Shown: in pieces, positions 1-11,985 of the stretch
How positions within the stretch are numbered: the stretch's first letter is position 1
How the letters are laid out: each line of letters starts with the position of its first letter
Source of the DNA: Liolophura sinensis
Lineage: Eukaryota > Mollusca > Polyplacophora > Chitonida > Chitonidae
Assembly (NCBI RefSeq): GCF_032854445.1
Contig: NC_088305.1
Coordinates: 2,301,001 to 2,365,000 of the forward strand
Reading direction: 5' to 3'
Length of the DNA: 64,000 nucleotides
Program-made: the position numbers and the translations under genes
Notes under the pieces: generated by a model
The model's database searches: none
Seen by the model: only the letters and a program-made list of their open reading frames with translations
Told to the model about the DNA's origin: nothing

Positions 1-340
1 TATGGTGACATTTGGCAATAGTTATTTAACACGAAAGTACTTCTCAGCATAGGGAGTAAAACGAGAGGAGCGATCACACTCTGGCAAATGATCACGCGGC
101 CTACAGATGGCCAATTTACCTCATTTAGGTTTTATTCTGTGCTCACGTATGCTTAGATAGTTGTAACTTACATGTCCCCTATAGCACCATGGTACTGGTA
201 GAATTAGTTTGAAAAAAATCAGTGAAGTTAATGTAGCACTTTATTAGGTGTCACTGATCCAAAATTACTGAACTTAAGTGCCGTGTAAGTCATCACATTT
301 GATGGGGAAAAAAACAACATTCGGTATCGTGAAATTACGA

Positions 341-501
341 TTATTTATTTGTTTATTTATTTATTTATTTGATTTACGCCATACTCAAGAATATTTCACT
401 TATACGACGGCGGCTAACATTATGGTGGGAAGAAATCGGACAGAGACCGGGGGAAAACCCACCACCATCCGCAAGTTGTTGTTAGACCTTCTAACTTGGG
501 T
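341..501 (-). mobile_element. SINE (family 1), 5' truncated
   Basis: Read on the minus strand it has the family's central block (CCATAATG...GCCGTCGTATAAGTG), the 3' block (ATATTCTTGAGTATGGCG) and an (AAAT)n tail. The tRNA-like head is missing. Confidence 0.85.
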
Positions 502-1251
502 TTAACAACTGCTTCCAATGTCCTCAAAAAATGATCTAGCCAAAGTGCTTCAGCTGATTTTAAGCCCAAACCCAATGAGGGGCCCTGGGGCTACTAATTC
601 CTCTTTCTCGGTCTAGTTAAACAGCACGCAGCCATCGTTTAAACACTTATCTTGTCAGCAATATGGTATATACTTATATCACACAAACACTAACGCGTGG
701 ATGGAGTTGTTTGGTTTATTATAACTGTGTAGAAACTGAGTGACCTCTGTGAGTGAAATAAAGTTCTTGACAGCCAAGAGAGTAAAGGCGGAGCAGCTTA
801 ACATTTGGATGAAGAGCCGGCTGGGAATGATCAATGGCTACTTGTCTAAATCGTGAGTTTTCACACATGCGCCCTTGGCTTGACGTGGATCGTCACTTGT
901 ACAAGGCGGCAGGCCGAATTAATGGACCATGTGTACAGCCTATGTTCACTCCCGTAATAAACTGTGACCACACTCATTTTTTTTTTTAATTCAGACAACG
1001 TTATACTGAGCAATAAAATGCACTTGCGAAATAAGCCGCGTTTGGACAAGTTGACTAACTACATAATGAAAATATATTCCTTCCCGCCAGTTACCCGCAA
1101 GGGGAATGGGAAATCCGTCCCACCTAAAATAATTCGGACCTATATGAGCTCTGTTGTCTATTGTTCAGTCTGTCCTCTGCGAGGACGTTTATTGGGCAAA
1201 CTGGTAACGTATTACACATTTATTTGCAAGATTTGTTTTGGTTTTATTTTG
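502..1251. other. Non-coding stretch, nothing recognised
   Basis: No exon-like frame, splice-bounded conserved peptide or repeat family seen. Confidence 0.5.
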
Positions 1252-1440
1252 AATGGTGTTTTACCCCGTACTCAAGAATATTTCACTTACACGACGGTGC
1301 CCAGCATTATGGTGGGAGGAGACCGGGCAGAGCCTGGGAGAAACGTGCAACCATCCGTAGGTTGCTGAAACCCTTCTCACGTACGGCCGGAGAGGAAGCT
1401 AGCATGAGCTGGACTTGAACTCACAGTGACCGCATTGGAC
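1252..1440 (-). mobile_element. SINE (family 1), head incomplete
   Basis: Contains the 3' block, central block and the B-box-like AGTTCAAGTCCAG region of the tRNA-derived head on the minus strand. The A-box end and the AT-rich tail are absent. Confidence 0.85.
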
Positions 1441-1569
1441 CCACTCGCCATTGCGAAGGAAATGTACGCTATGTAATGTTCAAAAGAATTTTTACCTTAG
1501 CAACAGAAAAAGAAAATTCATATTGTTTCTTTAGGACAACATTACTTTAAATAACGCACTTTCGGTTTG

Positions 1570-1770
1570 TTTTTCCACTTTCGGTACATGTACATGGTGA
1601 TGTGTGTTGGTTTCCTCCGTGCTTTGCTCGGTTTCCTTTCTGCTAAAGGCCTAACAGGTTTCCCGTTATGTGTGAAGTTTCCTGTGTGCTGTTTCCTTTC
1701 CTTTGCTATGTTTCGTATACTCCGTTCTTCTCTCGGTTGGTTCCCTCTGTGTTGTGTTCGATTTCCTCCA
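1570..1770. repeat. Degenerate pyrimidine-rich stretch (GTTTCCT words)
   Basis: GGTTTCCTCCGTG, GGTTTCCTTTC, AGTTTCCTGTGTG and GATTTCCTCC recur at about 20-30 bp. The short open frames here are by-products. Confidence 0.5.
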
Positions 1771-1921
1771 TCCTCAAACCTGATCGCCATTAGAAATATC
1801 ACTTGAATTATTACGATCTAAAACATCGACCAAGTAAATGAATAAGTAATAAAATGGAGCGTGTGGTAAAACTAGCAATGATTCCGGTAGCATACATGCA
1901 TGTAGATCTGTATGAAATACC

Positions 1922-2080
1922 GGAGTCGGTTGTTCAAATGTGCATTAAAAGTTAACCCAGGATTAAACATTAATACCAGTCTTAAGTGATCTAATACAAA
2001 ACCATAATGACACTCTAAAGTCATGACTAGAGCTAACACTGGGTTAAACTGCCAATAAAACTTTTGAACAACTGGGACCT
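1922..2080. mobile_element. Foldback MITE-like element, copy 1
   Basis: Starts CGGTTGTTCAAA and ends TTTTGAACAACTGG, an inverted repeat, with an interior rich in paired TTAACCCAG/CTGGGTTAA-type segments. No coding capacity. A related copy is at 12614-12777. Superfamily not determined. Confidence 0.6.
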
Positions 2081-2551
2081 GACGCTTTTCATATCTGAGT
2101 AGAGCATTCTTCGGACCATTTTAAGATGATAACTCTGTCTCACCATACACATGTATTTTCTAATCGTTAATTTCGTCATTTCACTGGTAGACAATGCAGC
2201 CCATGTTATGTATCTGACCTAATAGTTATACATGCAAGCATTTCGTCAAGCATAACTTTATTGTGTCCATGAACATGTCTTACTGCAGATACTTTTTATA
2301 TATAAAGGCCTACTGCATGCAACAGAATCGTATTTCCGCGAAGGGCACACCGGCTCTTTAAAGTAATCGTGTCTCGCGAAAAAGTCTTTTCTGATATTAG
2401 ACGATAAGCCAGCAGCTAACATTTCACTATTCCACATGTGGTTGTGGTAGTCGCTGCCACAAGAGAGGTATGGGCGGGTCAGAGGTGATCTAGAGCGGCC
2501 TTACCAGAGCTCGGAATGTTTATTTCACTGAAATTGGAGCCGTCTGCTCGA

Positions 2552-3360
2552 TGACGTCACATGGCGAAGGGTTATTCCCGCGTGCCATTTTGATGACTGG
2601 GGTCATTTCGATAAAACCTTGTTGACAAATTCTGACATACTTGATCGGAGAGCGCTGTATCAGGTATAAACTCGAAGCCCGATATACAGATGCAAAATGG
2701 TCGATTGTTCCGAGTCAGCGTAGACATATGGCATTCACGACAAATTAGAAAAACGGGAGATCGGAACCACAGTAGACATGTGTAATAAAATTACCTCAAT
2801 TAATGGGCTTGGAGCTACACCGCTGTCTTTGAACTCAATTTTCACCATGAAACCAACAAATGCTATTTTTAATTGCCGTGACAGGGAAAACAGTAGTAAT
2901 AGACGGCTAAGACATTGGAAGTTGCATAACAATATTTACGCAGGTTTCGACATATATATACATCGTTACGACAAAAGAGTGACGTCCCCTGGTTACGTGA
3001 CGTCACGTTACGGCAAAGTATGGTCAGTCTGCCAATTTTAACATAGGGATGTATTAATCTGATACTCTGACGTATTCTGCGTAATTTGAATGCGCAGCCA
3101 TGTAACGCCCTCTAACGTCAGTGGGGAGAGATCCAGTTCACAGAATATGGAAAACTAATAAGACAAGAAAGATTCATTTTCTGAATTATCTTCTTGGGTA
3201 GGTTAAGGTATCAAATAATGCAAATATAATGATAATTTGTCGGTAGTTTTGTATATACATGAATACTGCCGTGTTAAAACATAAGTAACTATAGCATTAC
3301 CTTGCACAAAAGTCAGTAGGCCTATTGCCCGAGGACGTCACTATGTTGTCGTAGTGACGC
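2552..3360. promoter_or_regulatory. Cluster of CRE/ATF-like TGACGTCA motifs
   Basis: TGACGTCAC at 2552, GTGACGTC at about 2979, the 14-bp palindrome ACGTGACGTCACGT at 2995-3008, GACGTCAC at about 3335, and GTGACG at about 3353. The stretch is free of recognised SINEs. Role as enhancer or promoter is inference. Confidence 0.3.
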
Positions 3361-3960
3361 AACTATACATCTGCGTATTATGCGCGTATGGAGGGTTCGG
3401 GGGCGACGATCAAATTCCACGTCTGAGATTTTCCTATATACATAGTTGCTGAGCGATATGCTCTCTGACATTGCGACCGACCATCTGCGTCCACGAAACG
3501 ATGTGACTAAAACCGTAACAAAATTTCATGTATATTTCCTGGAAAAATTGGTGACCTTATATATATCTTGTTAATTTGCTCATCGACAGTAAATCAAGGT
3601 TATCCCGCGAGTGATATCTGCCGGAAATCTGTCCATTGTCGCTAGGTGTTCACAGTGTCGTGAACCGAGTGGGAGAGACAGAATCGTTTTGCATTTACTT
3701 AAGGCAGGCATTTGTGACTGGGGTAATATAAATGGGCTAAATAGCATATTTTAGAGTAGGCCTACTAAGAGTGCTGACCAAACGTGGTCACCTTGTAGAG
3801 ATTCAGTGAGCTCTCACCTCTATTTTCTTTCTAGTAACCATATTTCTTTCCCTTAACCAGACCTGTCGACCAAAGTTAGTTTAGTCGCTGTAACAAGATC
3901 CCTCTAACAGTGTATATAGTCACCTGTGTTACTAGGCAGTAGTTTTATTATAGCTTTCCC

Positions 3961-4050
3961 CCGAGCTCTGTCCGGATTCCTCCCACCATAATGCTGGCCG
4001 CTGTCGTATAAGTGAAGCATTCCTGAGTGCGGCATAAATATATATATAAC
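3961..4050 (+). mobile_element. SINE (family 1) 3' fragment
   Basis: Central and 3' blocks (CTCCCACCATAATGCTGGCC, then GTATAAGTGAAGCATTCCTG) with a TA-rich tail. It forms an inverted pair with the fragment at 4098-4148. Confidence 0.8.
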
Positions 4051-4097
4051 TGAACACACATAAGTGTCACTGAAATGTAAGAATATGTCATATAAAT

Positions 4098-4148
4098 TTG
4101 ACGTCGGTTAGTGTTATGGGTGGAGGAAGAAGGACAGAGCTCGGGTTA
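4098..4148 (-). mobile_element. SINE (family 1) fragment, inverted relative to the previous one
   Basis: Minus-strand copy of the GAGCTCTGTCC...CCATAACACTAACC part. Its end forms a perfect 11-bp hairpin stem: AGGACAGAGCT at 4131-4141 and AGCTCTGTCCT at 4149-4159 with a 7-nt loop. Confidence 0.6.
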
Positions 4149-4317
4149 AGCTCTGTCCTCGTCGTGCACTCATTGGTCAGTTGTGCAAAAATGGTACAAT
4201 GTAATTGTAACTCCCTACAAAGTCTCAGCTTGTTGCTCCCGTCGAAATACAGTAATGTTTTGTGTTTTTGGCCACTTAGGTTCGCCCTGTGACATGAAGA
4301 CACGATACAAGTAACTG

Positions 4318-4390
4318 TAAACCAACCAAATGACTCCTCCTCGTCATATGATTGAAACATTGCTAGGTACGACGTTAATCCCAAAGCATA
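4318..4390 (+). mobile_element. SINE (family 3) 3' fragment
   Basis: Matches the end of the elements near 25.3 and 62.9 kb: ATGACTCC...CGTCATATGA, then GAAACATTGCTAGGTACGAC and GTTAATCCCAAGC-like sequence. The tail has decayed. Confidence 0.6.
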
Positions 4391-5202
4391 CATCATACCA
4401 TGACAGCATTCGTCACCTGTATGTCTTAGATTAGGAGACGGGTTAAGAAAGCGGGACGATGAGAGGTGTGCCGGGCCAAGAGGTATTGAGTGTGGCTGGA
4501 AGAGATCGCCCTTTTTTCCCGCGGTTAATTTCATTCTAGTGTCCAGGTCGGAATGAAGTCTAAACTGGCTGATTGCTTAACTTAAGCATCGTGGGAACTC
4601 AACCCGGCATGCAAACCTGACGACAGATGCATGGCACTCCCCTGAAGGTCACTCGAGCGCAGTGATTTTCCTTGCTATTTATGTAGAATTTGCCAATTTC
4701 AAACCTAAAACTGTATGTCCCCTAACTTTCGCGTGGCACCATGTCACACCATCACATGTTGCTGCATTTTTCTGTACAATATATCAAAAACTCAACTTCG
4801 CAAGACCACCATTTTTCGAACTTTGGGTCTGCAAGTGAAGTCATAGTGTTTTGTCACTTTCTGCGCGTAAGGTTGTAACACTGGGCCAAAAGTTTTCAGC
4901 TCTGTTCCAAACAGACAAATTTCTGATATAGTTCATTTTAACTACGTGAAGTGCAGATAGTGTATATAGTGTATCGACAACCTATAACGCCTGTCTGGCA
5001 GTATTATCCACCCAGTGCCCTTTCACTCCTCGGGTTTCGTAGACAAATCATGGATTCAATTCCACCAATTGAGCACATATGACATAAAAGCTGTGTACGC
5101 GTAAGAAAACTTTGGTTTCCTTCCGCCAAAAACCTAATTGACCGCTGTTGTATATTAAGTGACCAATCCCTAAGGACGGTGTTTAATCACATATAGCAAC
5201 CT

Positions 5203-5308
5203 CGGCGCTCTGTCCGGTTTCCTCCCACCATAATGCTGGCCGCCGTCATATAAGTGAAATATTCTTGAGTACGGCGTAAAACTCCAATCAAATACATAAA
5301 TAAATAAT
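5203..5308 (+). mobile_element. SINE (family 1) 3' fragment
   Basis: Central block, 3' block ending GAGTACGGCGTAAAACTCC and an (AAAT)n tail, truncated upstream of the central block. Confidence 0.85.
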
Positions 5309-5354
5309 ATTCACATATAAAAGGATCCCTCAGGATATATCTTCACATTATTTG

Positions 5355-5700
5355 CTCATGGTCTACATGGACATATACTTTGCCTTACTCGTCCATGGCC
5401 TAAATGGATAATATCTTTTGCTTTATTTATTTGATTGGTGTTCTACAACGTACTCAAGACGCCGGCCAGCATTATGTGGAAGGAAACCGGACAGATCCCG
5501 GGTAAACCCACGACCATCAGTAGGTTGTCTTTTGCTTTATTTGTCCATAGTCTCTATGGATATATTACTTGCTTTTCCCCCTGACCTTCATGGACATATC
5601 TTTTGTTTTATTCATCCCAAGTCTAGAAGACTAATTCTTTACTTTATCTGTCCCTGGTCTCTATGGATATATATTTTGCTGTATTTGTCCCAGAAGACGA
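5355..5700. repeat. Minisatellite of about 36-37 bp interrupted by a SINE
   Basis: Units resemble CTTTATTTGTCCATGGTCTC followed by TATGGATATAT. About five recognisable units occur, some before and some after the SINE at 5429-5527. Confidence 0.7.
5429..5527 (-). mobile_element. SINE (family 1), truncated, inside the 5.4-kb minisatellite
   Basis: Flanked by the 15-bp direct repeat TCTTTTGCTTTATTT at 5414-5428 and 5528-5542. This is a target-site duplication, although the array itself could also supply the repeat. The tRNA head is missing. Confidence 0.8.
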
Positions 5701-5709
5701 TGCAAAAAA

Positions 5710-6740
5710 TGTGCGATGTGAGTGTTTTATGAACTAATTTTGAACCAATCCAGCCGTCGTCTGACATCCGCACCTGTGACATGTCGCTGTCAACACAGAT
5801 GTTGAAAGCTCACGTCTTTTCATTAAGTGTTCCACCATACACGGACCTAGTACATGGTGTTCCTCGCCACGACATACAGAACTGCCAATCAACTCCTCCC
5901 TCCCCAAACCCCAACAGCCCCCCCCCCGACCAAGCCCACCCCATCTCCTTACACCAACAATCAGCCCTGGCTGGAGGATTCATGGCTGCTTCTGCCAGTC
6001 TTATCTTGTCCATCTTGGAATATAACAATTTACAGATTAATGAAATTTACAGATTTCATTAATTTCCTGCAAAATACACATACTGACATTTTAGACATTG
6101 ACTTCTGTATGATGCTCAGGTTACGCCAGGTCACACCACATCCGGGCACTTCAGGGAAGGCATAGTGAAATGAGGTAAAATGGACGATGTTATGGGAACT
6201 ACGGCTGATAATAACCAAAAATCGTAGAATGTTTGACAACAGAATAATCCGTACAGCATATTCAAATTGTGAACAAAAGTCAGTAGAGCGTAGTTTTTAA
6301 CAGTTTTATGTTTAATTCCATTTTATTTAGATAGTATTTTCACATGTGTGTCTGCCATAACGAATAGTGGACTTTAGAAAGATGTAGATCAACAAGAAGT
6401 GAAGTTAAACACAAGCTAGGAATTTATTGTAATAATAACATCTTGTCTTAACTGTACACATGTATAAGCAATGTTGAAAACTTATACATTAGTCGTATGA
6501 GAATCAACGCATTCTTTAATATGAAAAAGTAAAATGGTAAACAGCTAGATAGGCGCATCTTTGAGCGCAATTATAGCTGCCCTGCACAGAGTTTTAATAG
6601 ATGGCTTCACAGAAAAATATAAATCTTAATTAAGATAAAACTTATGAAATTTAATGGTTGCCTTATTTTCAGGATGGTGCAGTTTGGTGTTCGAATCCTC
6701 CTTTGCTTTATCATTCAAGTATACGTGTAGTTTTATTATA
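5710..6740. other. Non-coding stretch, nothing recognised
   Basis: Overlapping short frames at 5780-6165 are low-complexity proline-rich readings of a C-rich patch. No gene seen. Confidence 0.45.
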
Positions 6741-6809
6741 GCTAATTAAAAATACCTGAACCACTTTACCAGCTTTGTCGCTCGAAACTAGAGCTCTGAT
6801 TTTCATAAA
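6741..6809 (+). repeat. Direct repeat, copy 1 (about 69 bp)
   Basis: Begins GCTAATTAAAAATACCTGAA and ends GAGCTCTGATTTTCATAAA. Nearly identical to 7321-7390, 580 bp away. Confidence 0.85.
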
Positions 6810-7320
6810 AAAGTTAAGAAAGTTAAATAAATAATTAAATAAATAAAAAAACAAATTAATAAATTTATAAATGAAATAAATCATTAAATAGTAATAGTTA
6901 GGTACATATTCCCCCATAACACCGCCTGCAATCGAAAACAAATTTTATAGTACAAGATAAACTCTCAAAATGCAAATTAATATAAAATAAATTATTTGTT
7001 GGGTTATTATTATATTAATTTTAAAACACAGGGATGTTTTGTAATGTTTTAGAACTCACTGCTACTGTACGTATGCAAACAACCACTGGACAAGGGCAGG
7101 GAGTTTGATTGCCCTGCTCTCACATGCTTGAGGGGTTTTAATGGTGATACTCCTGAGGGTTTTGCGCCATCTAACGATAGTTGAAGTTTGCGACGATATG
7201 CTGTCTTTATTTGTACGCCACACGCGTGGAAGTTTGTCAGTAACTTGTCATGCGAATGTAGACCCATTAAATTCGAGTACAGCCTTTCCGCCATGAAGGC
7301 CATTGTTGCAAATTTAAAAT

Positions 7321-7390
7321 GCTAATTAAAAAATACCTGAACCACTTTACCAGCTTTGTCGCTCGAAACTAGAGCTCTGATTTTTATAAA
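7321..7390 (+). repeat. Direct repeat, copy 2 (about 70 bp)
   Basis: Differs from copy 1 by one inserted A and one substitution. The interior between the copies has no recognisable element except AT-rich low-complexity sequence (6820-6900) and a short SINE-like stretch near 7165-7245. Confidence 0.85.
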
Positions 7391-9551
7391 TAATCTATAA
7401 AAATTATTTGTGCTTTAAATTCGGATCACAGGAGATTTTCTGAGGAAAATAAACGTATAGAGCTGGTTTTCTTACGACGATGGTAAGCCTAATGTATTTT
7501 GACAGCTTGAATAGTTAGCATCTATGTCAGTTACCGGGTCCGAATAGTATAAATCAAGACCTCGCTCGCATTTGTCGGTCTGCAGCCTATTACGTTCTTA
7601 AAGATGTGGAGATAAGCTCAGATTGCTAGAGATCCGATATAACTTACAACATACTTGAGTTAATAAAACCGAGTCTGCATGAAGACACTACCAGACACAG
7701 TGGGGAAATAAACCTCATATACGACTGGTATACCGATTTCGAGACTGGTTTTTAAAATTGAAAGGTAGTTCGTAAATTTATAAAGATTAGAACTACATGT
7801 AGGGCTCTATATCAGGTCGAAAAACAAACCTGGCTTTTGAATGTAATATTGCGTTTGAGTTCTTGATTTCCGCTCTTATAAATACGAGTGCGCCAGAATT
7901 GAGTGTTATAATAGTCTCGTACTTTGTTAGACATTGCTCCTCTCAAGACTTGTGAAGTCATGTTTTGGGGATGCGCACAAGAGTCGGATGACGCAAGCGG
8001 ACGGAGACGTGAAGGGGCTATTGACCTTGTCTGGCCTCTAGCAGTATGCGGAAGGAGACTAGGGGAAATCTGGCGTGTGATCATTTCAGTCATGTTTTAT
8101 GTTTTATGGCCGTTTTGGAGTAATTCTTAGATTATTTAAAGTGTTATACCGGTATGTAAACAATTTGTAGGCATGTAATGAGTTCTCTGTAAATATTCAC
8201 TTTTAAATTTAAATTTTTTTTTATTCGGGGTTTGCATCAAATTTAAGATTATGTAATTATGTAGATTAATCGATGGGACAATTATAACGCATTTCCGGTG
8301 AACACGTTACCTGATTGACCAATCCCGAGCGAGGTTAAATTACCCTTCTGACACCCAGCCGATCTCATCATGCTTTATACTAAAGTCTAAATCAGGTAAC
8401 GAAAGACCTTTATTGGCAATTCAATAGCATGTGGCCATTGAGATCAGCTTGTATTTACGTATATGTTATGAGGCTTTTCATTTTGATAACTTCGGAAAGC
8501 ATTTGCGGAAACTTCGTTTGAAGTCACGTTGGATGAATGTAGCTATATTGAAGCTTGTGCTAAACATACTCCAGTACGGCATTCTGCCATTGTTCAGCTG
8601 ATGACGTCATATAGGTTGCGTTCCACACGGCGTAGTTTGTGGAATCGCCTTGCCATATTCGAGTTGCTAAACAAAGCGCTATTTCACAAGCCCGGTTCAC
8701 ATCGAGCGGTTTGTCGAATTCTACAAGTCATATGATATAAAGTTTTATTCACCTTTGGACTTCCGTTACTCGAATTCGACGATTCTTTACCACAAATCGC
8801 ACTGTGTGAACGCTGCTCTTCGTAAGCCGTTATTATTTTCAATACCGCAATTCGAATAACAGAGTAATTCGTCTTACTGAATTGCTCCGCGGCACCTAAT
8901 CAACCTAAGATCGCTTGGGCGGACAAGGTGTGGGTTCTCTACCAACATTTGACATGGGATTTGTAGATACCCCGTTGTCACAGTTTAAGGGGCCTTGGTG
9001 ACAATATGCGATCGACGAAGCTCGTGTGAGCTTTTGGCAAATCTAACGTTTGTTGAATATCTCTTGTCTTCCACCAATATGATGTAGACTCGTGTGTCGG
9101 ATCATCCGTTTCATAGACAATGAAAAACTTACTACCCTTGCATCGGTAAAAAGTACTCATGTATGGCGAGTTAAAGAACAATGAAACAAATAAATAAATA
9201 AGTAAATAAAACGAAGGAACTATATTTAACAACTGATTAGTAATCAAAACCTTATATATGCACGGCCTTCGTGCGAAAGCTGAGAGCTTAGAGTGTCAAA
9301 AACACACTTGACTTAGTTTAACGACCTCTTTTGAAGCCTTGGAGAGTGTTTGGGAACAATGGTCGCGATTAAAGGACAGGCGGAAATGTCTCAATCGCTG
9401 GACTGTTTTTCCCATAACATATGCAATCGTTCGGTCATTTATATGAAAGTCTCTCTGGCGTTTCCTAAGAAACAGCCCTCACTTAGAGGCTTTTATGTCA
9501 GCATGCGGTGTAACAAACCCATCAGAGTAATCCCAAACCCTATATGATGTA
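7391..9551. other. Non-coding stretch, little recognised
   Basis: Only a piece near 9020-9110 (TCTAACGTTTGTTGAATATC, CCACCAATATGATGT) resembles the mosaic-SINE body. Nothing else seen. Confidence 0.45.
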
Positions 9552-10372
9552 TGGAATAATAACAGCTAGGATAATGCCAGCTGGACAAAATGACACCTGG
9601 AAAAATGACAGCTGAATATGTAGTAATCAAAACGATAAGAACCGAATCAAAGAAATTATGATAGCTAGAATCATGGTAGCTTGAATCACATCAGCTAGAA
9701 CCATGGCAGCTTGAATCATGACAACTGGAATCAGGTCAGCTGAAATCATGGCAACAATGACAGTTGTAATCCTGGAGCCATGCACCTAATAACGACAGCT
9801 GAAACAATGATAATCATGACAAATGGAATAATGACATGGCATCACAGCTAGAATAATGACAACTATGGCAGTCGGAATAATGACAACCATGGCAGCTGGA
9901 ACAATGACAACCATGACAGCCGGAATAATGACGACCACGGCAGCCGGAATAATGACAACCATTAGTTGGAACAATGACAACCATGACAGCCGGAATAATG
10001 ACGACCATGGCAGCTGGAACAATGACAACCATGGTAGCTGGAACAATGACAACCATGACAGCCGAAATAATGACGACCACGGTTGCCGAATAATGACAGC
10101 CATGGTAGCCGGAATAATGACAGCCATGATAGCTGGAATAATGAGAAGCATGACAGTCAATACAGCCGGAAACATGACAAACATGATAGCTTGAATAATG
10201 GCAGCCATGTCAGCTGGAATAATGACACCCATGGCAGCCTAAATAACGACAATCAAAACAGCTGGAATCTTGACAATAACGACAGCTGGAATAATAATGA
10301 TCATGGCAACTGGATAATTAATCAGGACAATCATGACTTGGTTGGAATCAAGGGGTTCATTGTTAACATTAT
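9552..10372. repeat. 24-bp minisatellite
   Basis: Core unit GACAACCATGGCAGCTGGAA plus CAAT, most regular at 9850-10130 and more diverged on both sides. The 24-bp period is a multiple of three, so long but meaningless frames are open on both strands. Confidence 0.9.
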
Positions 10373-10682
10373 TTCGGTAGTTTGATTGCGGCGTACCTCT
10401 ACAACGATAACATTCTAAAGCTGTGTGTCAAAACAGACATTCATATACCGGCCGACAACCAATAAGAACGTTCCAAGCCAATAATCGCAAAGCCAGTTCC
10501 AAAAACGACGTAGAACACAAACTACCAAAGAAGTAAGAAAGCATATAAAGTAGGAAAAGAGGACGGAATCATGCAAAGAGAAACCGTTTCTAATGATGTC
10601 GGGAAGACACAACGTATGCTCCAGGCGACTGAGTGAAATCCGTATTCAAATCGTGTACCGCTACTATGCTAGAAAATCAGTT

Positions 10683-10870
10683 GTAGATAACAAAACATAT
10701 ATCTCAGTTGCGCTTTGACAGCAACTGTTCATATATCCAAAGTAGCGATCTAATTCAACACGACGAATATGAAGCAGAGCGCCACAGATTCTGGATGCTC
10801 TGTCCATATTCACTTACAAGAGAATTATACACATTGTAAAACGTAAGAAACTTGGAGTGAGCCGTTTGGT
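10683..10870 (+). repeat. Dispersed repeat X, copy 1
   Basis: Contains ATCTCAGTTGCGCTTTGACA and, further on, GATTCTGGATGCTCTGTCCA and ATTGTAAAACGTAAGAAACT. Related sequence in the same order lies at 19025-19105 and 19410-19500. Confidence 0.6.
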
Positions 10871-11529
10871 GGAATGTTATACATTCACTATGCTGACAAT
10901 TGTGGACCAAATTTGGCGATTATAAAATCATGGTCCACCTCAGGATTGAACCCAGATCTTCAAATTACGGGGCGGGCACGCAAAGTACTCCATAGGTAAT
11001 TAGACTGTCGCAACGTACATGTAAAAAGAGAGTGAGGGAAGGGCGGATAATTCTCAGAGTACCTATGCTTTCTTCAAGTCAAGAGCAGTTATCTCCCCAG
11101 ACAAGGAAAAGGTTTTCTGCCAGCCAGATAACGACTGTGTAGCCAGCAAGGCCGTGAAGGATTATTCTGTCTAAGGCTGCATGTAGAAACAAGTTCAGAA
11201 CATCAGTTTAATGCCAGAGAGGTTAGAGAACTCCTGATCGATTAAACCGAATTTTTCCCATGAATTTGTACGAACTTTACTGAAAAAAAGCAGGCCGAGA
11301 ATCGAAGAAAGCAGTGCACTTGACCTTAATATTTCGTTCATCTAGTTAACATTGCTTGGTGAATCCCATACTGAATAATTTCTCACTTATACCATTACGC
11401 TCAGTTTTAACGAAAAGGGAAACTGGAGTGATCAAATAATATCCCAGTGCTTTCTGTCTATTCTAACATCGGTTGTTTATCTATGACACTCGTTTTTTTA
11501 TAAGACTACAATGGTATTTTTTTTTTAAA

Positions 11530-11756
11530 TTTCTTTCATTGGTGTTTTACGTCGTAGTCAAGAATATTTTACTTATGCAACAACGACCAACATTATGGTC
11601 GGAGGAAACTGACGACCATCCCTAGGTTGCTGGCAAACCGTCCCAGGTACGGCTGGAAAGGAGCTGGAGTAGAACTCACAACTACCGCATTGGTGAGAGG
11701 TTCCAGGATCATTGCGCCGCGGTGGCACGCTAAACACCTCGGCCACGAAGGCCCCC
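11530..11756 (-). mobile_element. SINE (family 1), nearly full length
   Basis: On the minus strand it runs from GGGGGCCTTCGTGGCCGAGG (tRNA-like A-box region) through the B-box-like region and central block to GACTACGACGTAAAACACCA. A 30-bp part of the central block is missing. Confidence 0.8.
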
Positions 11757-11849
11757 ACTACATTGGTGTATAATAACACAGTGTTTTCTGCCTACTGTCC
11801 TGGCGTCGCAAGCGCTGAGGGGTTTATCTGGGGCACTTCGGTTTAATTG

Positions 11850-11910
11850 ACCCGTAAATATGACCGCCATCGTATAAGTGAAAAAGTCCATGGGTATGGC
11901 TTTCAACAAA
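11850..11910 (+). mobile_element. Diverged SINE (family 1) 3' fragment
   Basis: Retains TGACCGCCATCGTATAAGTG and a decayed 3' block. Confidence 0.45.
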
Positions 11911-11973
11911 AGTCAAGCTAAAATGTAGTCCTATCGCACTAAACCACTAAACACCTTGTGCTTTGGAGAAGGT

Positions 11974-11985
11974 GGGGGGGGGGGG
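11974..11985 (+). repeat. Poly-G tract (12)
   Basis: Uninterrupted run of 12 G on the plus strand, prone to length error in assembly. Confidence 0.9.

Noticed and set aside
9786-10232. 148-codon frame with repeated hydrophobic units resembling a membrane protein
   Set aside because: Produced by the 24-bp minisatellite; frames are open on both strands and there is no start context or splice support.
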